Shown here one piece after another: positions 16,120-23,964 of a stretch of DNA of 34,795 nt (the stretch's first letter is position 1; the number at the start of each line of letters is the position of its first letter). The stretch is from the NCBI GenBank assembly GCA_021791055.1, contig JAJYXI010000023.1:1-34795 (forward strand). Direction: 5' to 3'. The position numbers and the translations under genes were made by a program. This stretch comes from Nitrospirota bacterium. Its GTDB lineage: Bacteria; Nitrospirota; Thermodesulfovibrionia; Thermodesulfovibrionales; Dissulfurispiraceae. The notes beneath the pieces were generated by a model, which worked only from the letters and a program-made list of their open reading frames with translations, was not told the DNA's origin and did not search any database.

Positions 16120-17450
16120 GACTTTCAGAACACATATACAGGACTATTTCATCCATCAGGGGCCCGCTTTTGCTTGTGGAAAATGTGTTCAGTGCAAGGA
16201 TGGGCGAGGCGGTGAGAATCCTGTCTCCCGACAACAGGGAGATGGATGGAGAGGTTTTAAAGATAGAAGGAGATACTGTGCTCATACAGGTTTATGAAGA
16301 AACACGGGGGCTCGATATTGAAAACTCCTCTGTTGTTTTTACAGACTCAATTAAAAAGGCGCCTCTATCCCTTGATATTATCGGCCGTATATTCAACGGC
16401 TCCTCTATTCCTATCGACAACCTGCCCATGTTCATACCCGAAAAATTAGCGCCTGTAACAGGATTTCCAATGAATCCATCTGCAAGGGCAAGGCCGGAGG
16501 AGTTTATAGAGACAGGGTTTTCTTCTATTGATGGACTCAATACACTCGTGAAGGGGCAGAAACTTCCAATATTCTCATGTGCGGGATTGCCATCAAAGGA
16601 ACTGGCAGCAGGGATTTTAAAAAATGCAGCACTGAAAGGTGAGAAAGATAAATTCGTTGTTGTATTTGTTGCCATTGGTCTTACTTATCATGAGTATTCT
16701 TTTTACAGGAGCATCCTTGAAGAAATGAGAATGAAATTTGTTGCCTTTGTGAATATGGCTGACGAGCCCGTGATGGAAAGGCTACTTGCGCCGAGGCTTG
16801 GACTTACCGTTGCCGAATACCTCGCCTTTGAGAGGGGGTTTGATGTCCTTGTAGTGATAACGGATATGACCAATTACTGCGATGCGCTGAGGGAAATTTC
16901 CACTGCGAGGGAGGAATTGCCCGGAAGGAGGGGATATCCGGGCTATATGTATTCTGACCTTGCATCTATTTATGAGCGGGCAGGGAGGATTAATGACCAA
17001 GAATATGGATCATCAGGCTCCGTAACCATACTGCCTGTGGTGACAATGCCTGAAGATGATATCACCCATCCAATTCCTGACCTTACAGGCTATATCACAG
17101 AAGGCCAGATTGTTTTAAGCAGGGAGCTTCACCAGAAGGGAATTTCCCCACCTGTGGATGTGCTTCCGAGCCTATCAAGGCTCATGCAGAGAGGGATCGG
17201 CGAAGGACATACACGGGAAGACCACAGAAAGATTGCAAACCTCCTCTACAAATACTATGCAAAGGGTCGTGACCTGAGAAGGCTTGAGGCGATAGTGGGA
17301 AGGGAAGGAATGACAGAGGACGACAGAGGGATGCTGAATTTTGCGGATGCATTTGAAAGGGAATTTGTGCATCAGGGGATGATAAGAAGAAGTATAAATG
17401 AAACCCTCGACGATGGTATAAATCTCTTGAAGAGGTTTTCCCTTGTTTAG
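16116..17450 (+). CDS. ntpB: V-type ATPase regulatory subunit B
   Basis: A 444-residue non-catalytic partner of subunit A. Where A has a P-loop, B has IFSCAGLPSKELAAGILK, the normal degenerate form. Other family blocks are FVNMADEPVMERLLAPRLGLT, VLVVITDMTNYCDALREIS, RRGYPGYMYSDLASIYERAGR (with the arginine that reaches the A-subunit site), MPEDDITHPIPDLTGYITEGQI and DVLPSLSRLMQRGIGEG. It starts inside the last codons of ntpA (ATGA overlap). After it comes a 204-bp gap holding a palindromic element, the only large break in the operon. Confidence 0.95.
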   Translation: MRLSEHIYRTISSIRGPLLLVENVFSARMGEAVRILSPDNREMDGEVLKIEGDTVLIQVYEETRGLDIENSSVVFTDSIKKAPLSLDIIGRIFNGSSIPIDNLPMFIPEKLAPVTGFPMNPSARARPEEFIETGFSSIDGLNTLVKGQKLPIFSCAGLPSKELAAGILKNAALKGEKDKFVVVFVAIGLTYHEYSFYRSILEEMRMKFVAFVNMADEPVMERLLAPRLGLTVAEYLAFERGFDVLVVITDMTNYCDALREISTAREELPGRRGYPGYMYSDLASIYERAGRINDQEYGSSGSVTILPVVTMPEDDITHPIPDLTGYITEGQIVLSRELHQKGISPPVDVLPSLSRLMQRGIGEGHTREDHRKIANLLYKYYAKGRDLRRLEAIVGREGMTEDDRGMLNFADAFEREFVHQGMIRRSINETLDDGINLLKRFSLV

Positions 17451-17458
17451 ATATTCTA

Positions 17459-17635
17459 CGATAAGCAGAACTGACTTTCACTTCAGGAGCTATTTTTTGA
17501 CAGTTCTAATCTCATTCCGCTACAGCCGCAAAACTCGCCTTTCAGGCTCAGACAGTTGCGGCTGTTTAACGCTGCATTTCGATAAGAACTGTTACCAAAA
17601 AATATCAATTTCGTTCAAGTCAGTCCTGTTTATCG
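17459..17635. repeat. Long palindromic element inside the V-ATPase operon (177 bp)
   Basis: The whole segment folds back on itself. The outer arms are CGATAAGCAGAACTGACTT (17459-17477) and its near-complement ending at 17635. The middle arms contain TATTTTTTGACAGTTCTAAT and its near-complement. The inner stem CAGCCGCAA (17523-17531) pairs perfectly with TTGCGGCTG (17556-17564) around a 24-nt loop. This is a MITE or REP-like insertion with no coding capacity. In mRNA it would form a long stem between ntpB and ntpD. Confidence 0.8.
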
Positions 17636-17654
17636 CTAAATTGGTTACATAATA

Positions 17655-18287
17655 ATGATACAGCACACAAGAACAAATCTTTTGCTCCTTAAAGAGAAGT
17701 CCCGGTCCGTTGAAGACAGCATAGGGATTCTCAAGGCGAGGAGACAGGCATTGATACAGGAGTTCCTCAATACTGTCATGCCTTTTATCAGGTCGAGAGA
17801 CGAAATCAGAAACATCTATGGAAAGGCTATCGAGGAGCTTTCACTGAGCCTCGGACACGAGGGCAAGGACAATATAGAGTCCATCACTTTTGCAGCGAAA
17901 AGGGATATGAGCGTTGAGATAACAGAAAGGAGCATTTGGGGCTTGCGATACAGGGATGTGGTAATGTACGAAACAGCAGTGAGAATGCCTGATGAGAGGG
18001 GGTATGATTATTTTTCAGCAACGCCGCATCTCGAGGAGTGCATTAATGGCTTTGAAAGGATTTTGGAGTCAATGATTGAGCTTGCAGCCTTTGAAAGCAA
18101 ACTTAAAAGACTTGGGGATGAGATTTTAAAGACAACAAGAAAGATAAGGGTTCTTGAGGAGCGGGTCCTGCCTGATTTGAAACACCGGATTAAGGCCATA
18201 GCGCAATACCTCGGCGAAAGGGAGAGAGAATCGTATTACCGCCTGAAGGTCTTTAAAAACAGGAATTCGCCTTCTTTTCAAATCTGA
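17655..18287 (+). CDS. ntpD: V-type ATPase subunit D (central shaft)
   Basis: A 210-residue protein of two long helices, the rotor shaft. The N-terminal signature TRTNLLLLKEKSRSVEDSIGILKARRQALIQEF (read as two adjoining blocks) and the C-terminal helix ILKTTRKIRVLEERVLPDLK followed by HRIKAIAQYLGERERESYYRLK are characteristic of the family. It is the last gene of the operon. The palindromic element lies immediately upstream and the ribosome-binding site is weak, so expression relative to the other subunits may differ. Confidence 0.93.
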   Translation: MIQHTRTNLLLLKEKSRSVEDSIGILKARRQALIQEFLNTVMPFIRSRDEIRNIYGKAIEELSLSLGHEGKDNIESITFAAKRDMSVEITERSIWGLRYRDVVMYETAVRMPDERGYDYFSATPHLEECINGFERILESMIELAAFESKLKRLGDEILKTTRKIRVLEERVLPDLKHRIKAIAQYLGERERESYYRLKVFKNRNSPSFQI

Positions 18288-18430
18288 CATATGATAATAT
18301 ACAATTAATAAAAATAGACCTTTAGGGAAATTTTTACGGACTCCGAAGAAGAAGGCAAAAATCCATCACTATCGAAAAAGCATGGAGATAAATAATGTAA
18401 TCGGCAGTTCAGTCAAGAAGGATTAGAGAT

Positions 18431-18985
18431 ATGTATGCAGTTATAGAAAAGAATATGTTGCATATATCAGTCGCTAAATTTTACAGCATGGACTGGTATG
18501 GTAAGAACTGGTTGGATTCAGGGAAGGAGAAGTTTAACTTCGATTATGGATATCTTGAGATAGATGTTCATAAAAATGGGAAAAAGTATTTGACAGGGTT
18601 TGTTATTGACCCGAGGGTATTTATTGTTGACTATCTGAAAACGCGTTATAAGAAGACACTGAATCTACCAAAAAGGATAGAGTCTATCTCAATAGATTCA
18701 TCAGATCGCACAGAAATATTTTCAGTAGATTTTCTTAAGACAAGTGGTTTTGTGGTTGATGGAATGGAAAAGGATTTAATATTCCCTATGTTTGTGAAAC
18801 AAAAAGGGCAGATAAAAGTGCAGGGGTTTGAGGTTCTTTATCCTATTTCTGTGATTAAATATCTCGTTAAGAGATTTAAATACAAAGGAACCACGCTTGT
18901 CAGAGAAGGAGAGGATATTTACGACCTGAAGACCCGAAGGAAATGGAAGATAAATAGAAAAAGAAAAAGGGTTTCAAAGAAATAG
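18431..18985 (+). CDS. Uncharacterised basic protein (184 residues)
   Basis: I do not recognise this protein. It has no signal peptide or membrane helix. The N-terminal half alternates strands and aromatic residues (HISVAKFYSMDWYGKNWL, YLEIDVHKNGKKYLTGFVID). The middle has a FSVDFLKTSGFVVDG segment, and the C-terminal end is strongly basic (KTRRKWKINRKRKRVSKK), which may touch nucleic acid. The gene is A+T-richer than the ATPase genes before it and stands alone, with no clear ribosome-binding site. It lies between a housekeeping operon and a toxin-antitoxin-chaperone operon, so it may be accessory. Confidence 0.6.
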   Translation: MYAVIEKNMLHISVAKFYSMDWYGKNWLDSGKEKFNFDYGYLEIDVHKNGKKYLTGFVIDPRVFIVDYLKTRYKKTLNLPKRIESISIDSSDRTEIFSVDFLKTSGFVVDGMEKDLIFPMFVKQKGQIKVQGFEVLYPISVIKYLVKRFKYKGTTLVREGEDIYDLKTRRKWKINRKRKRVSKK

Positions 18986-19021
18986 ATTAAACCCTAAACT
19001 TTCGACAGGGCTCGGCGAAGA

Positions 19022-19162
19022 ATGCTTAAAGAAAGTCTCAAAACTCCTCTCAAAAGGCATCCCTCAAAAATCCATTGGAAATCTGAGAAAAATGATAAAG
19101 CGGAATTGAGAAATGAGATCGAAGATATTGATGGGATTGTGGGAGAGCTATTGAAATACTGA
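19022..19162 (+). CDS. Possible small or remnant gene (46 residues)
   Basis: A short open frame in the 261-bp gap before the toxin-antitoxin-chaperone operon. The C-terminal part, KAELRNEIEDIDGIVGELL, is a charged amphipathic helix of the kind found at the ends of restriction-modification and related proteins, so it may be the leftover tail of a lost gene. There is no ribosome-binding site. Weak call. Confidence 0.2.
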   Translation: MLKESLKTPLKRHPSKIHWKSEKNDKAELRNEIEDIDGIVGELLKY

Positions 19163-19176
19163 CCTATGAAATTCCA

Positions 19177-19213
19177 AAATATTGTGTCTATAAAATTTTT
19201 AAATACAATATTT
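19177..19213. promoter_or_regulatory. Promoter and inverted-repeat operator of the TAC operon
   Basis: A promoter is read as TTGTGT (19182-19187), 16 bp, TACAAT (19204-19209). A perfect 9-bp inverted repeat, AAATATTGT (19177-19185) and ACAATATTT (19205-19213), covers both boxes. This is the layout expected if the XRE antitoxin represses its own operon. Confidence 0.5.
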
Positions 19214-19225
19214 AGTGGCTTGATT

Positions 19226-19245
19226 ATATATCAGAAGTGATATAT
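19226..19245. promoter_or_regulatory. Second inverted repeat before the TAC toxin
   Basis: ATATATCA-GAAG-TGATATAT is a perfect 8-bp inverted repeat ending two bases before the toxin ATG at 19247. It may be a second antitoxin site, or a hairpin limiting toxin translation. Confidence 0.45.
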
Positions 19246-19246
19246 T

Positions 19247-19639
19247 ATGAAGATACCGAAATTACCAGATAATGTTAAAGTGCATGAGGCAGCATGGCAA
19301 GAGATTAGGGCAATAGAGGTGACTGACAAGGCCTTAGCTGCTCGGATTGTGCATCGGATAGCAGCTCTTGGAGTAGACCCTAAGCCGTTTAATAAAGAAT
19401 GCAAATCTAAGATCGTGCAGGGTCTTAAAGAAGATGGAATAAATGTCCGTAGGTTGAGATGCTCGGATATCGCTGACTATAGTAGAATTTTCTATGCTGT
19501 CAGGAAATCGGGTTTGATTTGTGTTTATACAGTGGTTTATGCCAAAGGCGATGAACACGATAAAGTCTATGATAAAGATTCGTTCCATTATAAACTTATA
19601 AAGTTGCTTTACACGAATTTCTGGAGGGAATGCCAATGA
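19247..19639 (+). CDS. HigB/RelE-like toxin of a toxin-antitoxin-chaperone operon
   Basis: A 130-residue protein placed in the RelE/HigB superfamily from its layout: KLPDNVKVHEAAWQEIRAI, a helix with LAARIVHRIAAL, then the strand core VRRLRCSDIADYSRIFYAVRKSGLICVYTVVYAKGDEHDKVY. Toxins of this fold cut mRNA on the ribosome. It is the first gene, upstream of an XRE-type antitoxin as in higBA modules. The stop overlaps the antitoxin ATG (ATGA at 19636-19639). No Shine-Dalgarno sequence is visible, and a palindrome ends 1 base before the start codon. Confidence 0.75.
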   Translation: MKIPKLPDNVKVHEAAWQEIRAIEVTDKALAARIVHRIAALGVDPKPFNKECKSKIVQGLKEDGINVRRLRCSDIADYSRIFYAVRKSGLICVYTVVYAKGDEHDKVYDKDSFHYKLIKLLYTNFWRECQ

Positions 19640-20175
19640 GCTTGTCTTATGAAAAAATTAAGTACACTCCGACGCCGGATTTCAGATGGAAAATACCTTC
19701 TAAGATTATTTCAGGGCTTTCTTCGGATGATATTTGCGAAGCATGTGATTCACTGCTGAAAGAAGAAAATAAGAAATTAAAAGCTGAGAACAATAGTCTG
19801 AAGAAACTGGTAGAGTTTTGGAAGAACGAAGCACAGTCCTTGTTATTAAAAACCGCTCTTGAGGTAAAGGCTGCTCCTCTTGATAAAATGGTCGCTGAAG
19901 TAGCCTCTACCCCTGAAGGAAAAGCGGCATGGGAAGAAGCATGGAAGGAACAATTCAGTGAGTGGCAGGAGCTTGTTAAACAAGGCAAGATGAGCCGAAT
20001 AAAATATTACAGACTTATTAACGGAATAGACCAAAGAACACTTGCTGAAAAACTCGGCACAGCACAGCCAAATATAAGCAGGATAGAAAAGGTTGGATAT
20101 AATGTTCCAATAAAGACATTAAAAAAGCTTGCTGAAATATTTAATGCAAAAATGGAGGATTTAGTTGGAGAGTAA
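19636..20175 (+). CDS. XRE-type antitoxin with long N-terminal extension
   Basis: A 179-residue protein. Residues 1-35 are a polar, aromatic leader (YEKIKYTPTPDFRWKIPSK). Residues 36-75 are a coiled coil (LLKEENKKLKAENNSLKKL), and another helical block follows. The C-terminal 60 residues are a helix-turn-helix of the XRE/Cro type (INGIDQRTLAEKLGTAQPN, SRIEKVGYNVPIKTLKKLAE). I chose the ATG at 19636 because GGAGGG is about 7 bases upstream and gives an ATGA overlap with the toxin; an ATG at 19630 is too close to that site. In the Mycobacterium TAC antitoxin the chaperone-binding segment is C-terminal; here the only spare sequence is N-terminal. Confidence 0.82.
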   Translation: MSLSYEKIKYTPTPDFRWKIPSKIISGLSSDDICEACDSLLKEENKKLKAENNSLKKLVEFWKNEAQSLLLKTALEVKAAPLDKMVAEVASTPEGKAAWEEAWKEQFSEWQELVKQGKMSRIKYYRLINGIDQRTLAEKLGTAQPNISRIEKVGYNVPIKTLKKLAEIFNAKMEDLVGE

Positions 20176-20569
20176 TACTGGAATCAATTTTATTGAGATT
20201 ACTTTAACGGAGCTTAATTTTAAACTGAATAGAGATTTTAAGCCGCCAAAAGACGGTATACCTGTCGACATCAGTTTCAAGACAAAAAAATCCTTTAGCT
20301 CAGATAAAAAAGCACTCTATGTAGTATTGTCTGCGACATTATTTCAAAAGACAAAAAATAAGCCGTTTGTAATGAAGGTTTCTGTAGAAGGGACATTTAC
20401 AGGGAAAAGCTATAAAGAACTTGAGAAGTTTTCAAAAATTCATGCCCCTGCGCATTTATTCCCCTTTGTCAGGGAAATAATAGGAAATACAACGATGAAG
20501 GCTAACATGCCTCCTCTACTTTTGCCTCCTTTTAACCTAACTACTATGCTTGGCGTAAAGAAAAATTAA
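20165..20569 (+). CDS. SecB-like chaperone of the toxin-antitoxin-chaperone operon
   Basis: A 134-residue SecB-like protein. Strands such as YVVLSATLFQKTKNK and VMKVSVEGTFTG are followed by the SecB C-terminal hallmark: HAPAHLFPFVREIIGNTTMK, then MPPLLLPPFNL. SecB holds proteins unfolded; in TAC modules a dedicated copy folds the antitoxin and so controls toxin release. The start is a TTG at 20165 with GGAGG six bases upstream; no ATG precedes the conserved core. It overlaps the antitoxin by 11 bp. Being third in a higBA operon strongly supports a TAC role rather than general protein export. Confidence 0.87.
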   Translation: MESNTGINFIEITLTELNFKLNRDFKPPKDGIPVDISFKTKKSFSSDKKALYVVLSATLFQKTKNKPFVMKVSVEGTFTGKSYKELEKFSKIHAPAHLFPFVREIIGNTTMKANMPPLLLPPFNLTTMLGVKKN

Positions 20570-20599
20570 TACAATCAAAAGATTAGTAACCAGCTTTTC

Positions 20600-20629
20600 T
20601 TGACAATAAAAACCCTTTAGTGGTAATTT
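20600..20629 (+). promoter_or_regulatory. Promoter of the ileS-lspA operon
   Basis: A consensus TTGACA (20600-20605) is followed after 18 bp by TAATTT (20624-20629). The ileS ATG is at 20637, with only seven bases between, so the transcript would begin at or next to the start codon. No ribosome-binding site is seen. Confidence 0.6.
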
Positions 20630-20636
20630 TTCTGTT

Positions 20637-23426
20637 ATGCCAATTGATTACAAGGATACCCTTAATTTACCACAAACAGACTTTCCCATGAAGGCAAACC
20701 TCAATCAGAGGGAGCCTGAGATGCTGAAATTATGGGAAGAGAAGTCCATTTACAGAAAGCTTCAGGAGAAAAATAAGAGCAATAAGAGCTTTATCCTTCA
20801 CGACGGGCCACCTTATGCAAACGGCAATATTCATATAGGCCATGCCCTCAATAAAATTCTTAAAGACATGATCGTCAAATATAAATCAATGCAGGGATAT
20901 TACTCTCCCTATGTTCCGGGATGGGACTGCCACGGCCTTCCCATAGAGCTTCAGGTAGATAAAAATTTAGGTGAAAAGAAAGAAAGTGTGGATGTTTTGC
21001 AAAAGAGGCAACTCTGCAGGGAATATGCGGATAAGTTCGTAAATATCCAGAGGGAAGAGTTCAAGAGGCTTGGCGTATTTGGTGATTGGGACAATCCTTA
21101 TCTCACAATGTCTTATGATTATGAGGCATCAATTGTCAGGGAGTTTTTCAGATTTGTAAAGAGCGGCTCTGTCTATAAAGGCAAAAAGCCTGTCCACTGG
21201 TGCCCTTCATGCGTTACTGCTCTTGCAGAAGCAGAGGTTGAGTATGCAGAAAAGGAATCCCTTTCAATATTTGTAAGATTTCAGCTAATTGATGAAGACG
21301 TTTCCAAACATTCGCCGCAACTGTCAGGCAAGAAAGTATATATCGTAATATGGACTACAACGCCATGGACGCTTCCTGCAAACCTTGCCCTTGCAGTGCA
21401 TCCAGAGCTTATTTATGCTGCTGTTGAGGATGCCACGGAAGATGAAAATGCAATACATATAGTTGCAGAGGATAATCTTGAAGGACTGAAAGAAAAGGGC
21501 GTAATTAAAGGAAATGTCATGCTTAAGGTTTCAGGCGACAAACTCGAAGGCATGAGGGCAAAACATCCATTTATAGACAGGGAATCAAAGGTTATTCTTG
21601 GAGATTTTGTCACTGTCGGCGAAGGCTCTGGCATTGTTCATATTGCGCCGGGACATGGCGAGGATGACTACGAGGCAGGCCTTAAATACGGACTTGATAT
21701 ATATGCACCTGTTGATGACAGAGGCAAGTTCACAAAACATGTCCCTGAATTCGAGGGGCAGTTTGTCTTCAAGGCAAATGAAGGAATCATAGATACACTG
21801 AAACAAAGGAATGCCCTTTTAGGAATTGATAAAATCAGGCATTCATATCCCCACTGCTGGAGATGCAAAAAGCCTGTTATATTCAGGGCAACTGCCCAGT
21901 GGTTCATATCCATGGAAAAAAGGAATCTCAGGCAGAAATGCCTGAAGGAGGTAGAGAGGGTTGAATGGATTCCCTCATGGGGCAGAGAGAGGATTTATGG
22001 AATGGTCACAAACAGGCCTGACTGGTGCATTTCGAGGCAGAGGTCATGGGGAGTGCCCATAACACTCGTTACATGCGAAGACTGCGGAGCATTTATCGAA
22101 GATGAAGAGCTGTTCAACAAAATAGTGAAACTTACAGAGCAGGAAGGTGCTGATATTTGGTTTAAGGCTGATGTCAAAGACCTGCTGAAAGACGGCTATA
22201 AATGCAGATGCGGCAGCACATCCTTTAAGAAAGAGATAGATATTCTCGATGTGTGGTTCGACTCAGGCGTTAGCCATGCAGCGGTTTTGGAAAGGGATGA
22301 AAGGCTTTCGTGGCCTGCTGCAATGTATCTTGAAGGAAGCGACCAGCACAGGGGATGGTTCCAGAGTTCGCTTCTTGCATCTGTCGGCACAAGGGATAAA
22401 GCACCTTATAACATAGTCCTTACACATGGATTCACTGTTGACGGGCAGGGAAAGAAGATGTCAAAGTCCCTCGGAAATGTCATCGCACCGCAGGAGGTTA
22501 TAAAAGCCAATGGTGCAGACATTCTCAGATTGTGGGTTTCTGCAGAGGATTATCGTGATGATGTAAGGCTTTCAAAGGAGATAATAAACAGGCTTACAGA
22601 GGCTTATAGGAAGATCAGAAATACCGGAAGATTCCTCTTAGGCAACATTTCCGATTTTGACGGGAAAGACTATAGCGCAAATCTCCTTGAAATAGACAGA
22701 TGGGCCATGAGCAGGCTTCAGAATTTGATTCAAAAGGTCATGGAGGCCTACGAGGATTTCAACTTCCATGAGGCGTTTCACTCCATTTACAATTTCTGCA
22801 TTGTGGATATGAGCTCTTTTTATCTCGATATATTGAAAGACCGTCTTTATACATTCAGGGCTGATTCTCAAGAGAGGCGTGCAGCCCAATGGGTTATGTA
22901 TCGGATACTCGTTGACATGACAAGGCTTATGGCTCCCGTGCTTTCGTTTACCGCAGAAGAAATATGGGGTTACATCCCTGATAAAAAAGAGGAGAGCGTT
23001 TTTTTAGCGGGATTCCCCGAATCGAATGAACAATTTTTAGATGAGGCTCTGGAAAAGAGATGGGAAAGGCTTGTCAAGATAAGGGATGAGGCAAACAAGG
23101 CTCTTGAGATAAAAAGAAAAGAGAAGTTCATAGGCAACGCCCTTGAGGCAAAGCTCGTATTTTATCTGCCTGATGAAGAGTTTAATCTCTTACAGGCCTA
23201 TAAAAACTTTCTGCCTGCCCTTTTCATTGTCTCTGATGTTGAGATATATCCATCCAGCCAGAAGACAGATGAGGTTTATGAAAGCACGGAGATTAAAAAC
23301 ATGTTCATAAAAGTCGAAAGGGCATCAGGCCAGAAGTGCGAGAGGTGCTGGAACTGGAGTGTATCTGTAGGAAAATTCGAAGATCACCCGCAGATATGCG
23401 AAATATGTTACAGTGCAATTAAATGA
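20637..23426 (+). CDS. ileS: Isoleucyl-tRNA synthetase
   Basis: A 929-residue class I aminoacyl-tRNA synthetase. Visible: the HIGH-type motif in PPYANGNIHIGHALNK, the CP1 editing domain with WTTTPWTLPANLALAVHP and GIVHIAPGHGEDDY, the WFDSGVSHAA and SDQHRGWFQSSL blocks, KMSKS in GKKMSKSLGNVIAP, an anticodon-binding helical domain, and a C-terminal zinc site with C901, C904, C921 and C924. These features match the bacterial-type enzyme, about 930 residues. The start ATG fits the family N terminus (DYKDTLNLPQTDFPMKANL). It overlaps lspA by 4 bp (ATGA), a very common pairing. Confidence 0.97.
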   Translation: MPIDYKDTLNLPQTDFPMKANLNQREPEMLKLWEEKSIYRKLQEKNKSNKSFILHDGPPYANGNIHIGHALNKILKDMIVKYKSMQGYYSPYVPGWDCHGLPIELQVDKNLGEKKESVDVLQKRQLCREYADKFVNIQREEFKRLGVFGDWDNPYLTMSYDYEASIVREFFRFVKSGSVYKGKKPVHWCPSCVTALAEAEVEYAEKESLSIFVRFQLIDEDVSKHSPQLSGKKVYIVIWTTTPWTLPANLALAVHPELIYAAVEDATEDENAIHIVAEDNLEGLKEKGVIKGNVMLKVSGDKLEGMRAKHPFIDRESKVILGDFVTVGEGSGIVHIAPGHGEDDYEAGLKYGLDIYAPVDDRGKFTKHVPEFEGQFVFKANEGIIDTLKQRNALLGIDKIRHSYPHCWRCKKPVIFRATAQWFISMEKRNLRQKCLKEVERVEWIPSWGRERIYGMVTNRPDWCISRQRSWGVPITLVTCEDCGAFIEDEELFNKIVKLTEQEGADIWFKADVKDLLKDGYKCRCGSTSFKKEIDILDVWFDSGVSHAAVLERDERLSWPAAMYLEGSDQHRGWFQSSLLASVGTRDKAPYNIVLTHGFTVDGQGKKMSKSLGNVIAPQEVIKANGADILRLWVSAEDYRDDVRLSKEIINRLTEAYRKIRNTGRFLLGNISDFDGKDYSANLLEIDRWAMSRLQNLIQKVMEAYEDFNFHEAFHSIYNFCIVDMSSFYLDILKDRLYTFRADSQERRAAQWVMYRILVDMTRLMAPVLSFTAEEIWGYIPDKKEESVFLAGFPESNEQFLDEALEKRWERLVKIRDEANKALEIKRKEKFIGNALEAKLVFYLPDEEFNLLQAYKNFLPALFIVSDVEIYPSSQKTDEVYESTEIKNMFIKVERASGQKCERCWNWSVSVGKFEDHPQICEICYSAIK

Positions 23427-23923
23427 TAGCATTTAGCAGTCAGCAGTCAGCAGTCAGCAAAGGAAAACATGGTATTACTTTTTATTTTCTCGTTTCACTT
23501 TCCATCTTCACGCTCGACCAGTTCACTAAATACCTCATCAAGAGCTATGTGAGTCCATATGAGATTATAAGGGTGCTGCCTTTTTTCAATATCGTCTATG
23601 TTGAAAATATCGGCTCTGCCTTTGGCATGTTTAAAAGCCTCGGCAATATCTTCTTTATAACGGTTGCAGTGCTGGCGATGGCTTTTGTTACTGTTCTCAT
23701 TATTAAAGACAGAGACAACAGGCTGAGCTTTTCCCTGATACTCGGCGGTGCTGCAGGAAATCTTACAGACAGGATTATCCGCGGCTATGTCATAGACTTT
23801 CTCGATGTATATGCAGGCAGATTCCACTGGCCTGCATTCAATGTGGCTGATTCAGCCCTTACCATCGGGATATTCTTGCTTGCCTTTAAATTATTTTTTG
23901 AATATAAAAAAATCAAAAAATAG
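23423..23923 (+). CDS. lspA: Lipoprotein signal peptidase LspA
   Basis: A 166-residue membrane aspartyl protease (signal peptidase II) that removes signal peptides from diacylglyceryl-modified prolipoproteins such as the RlpA protein in this window. Four membrane helices are visible. The catalytic aspartates lie in GGAAGNLTDRIIRG and FNVADSALTIG; VENIGSAFGMF is the substrate-loop motif. Residues about 5-13 (SSQQSAVSK) are encoded by a tandem 7-bp repeat and are not part of the family core. The start ATG overlaps the ileS stop (ATGA), and no other usable start is in frame before the first helix. Confidence 0.94.
   Translation: MIAFSSQQSAVSKGKHGITFYFLVSLSIFTLDQFTKYLIKSYVSPYEIIRVLPFFNIVYVENIGSAFGMFKSLGNIFFITVAVLAMAFVTVLIIKDRDNRLSFSLILGGAAGNLTDRIIRGYVIDFLDVYAGRFHWPAFNVADSALTIGIFLLAFKLFFEYKKIKK
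23435..23458. repeat. Tandem 7-bp repeat (AGCAGTC) in the 5' end of lspA
   Basis: Three full units and a partial fourth, AGCAGTC x 3.4, directly after the start of lspA. Because the unit is not a multiple of three, a change of one unit would shift the lspA frame. Confidence 0.85.
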
Positions 23924-23964
23924 TCCCGGACTGCAACATATTCCGAGATGTAGTAAAATTTTAT

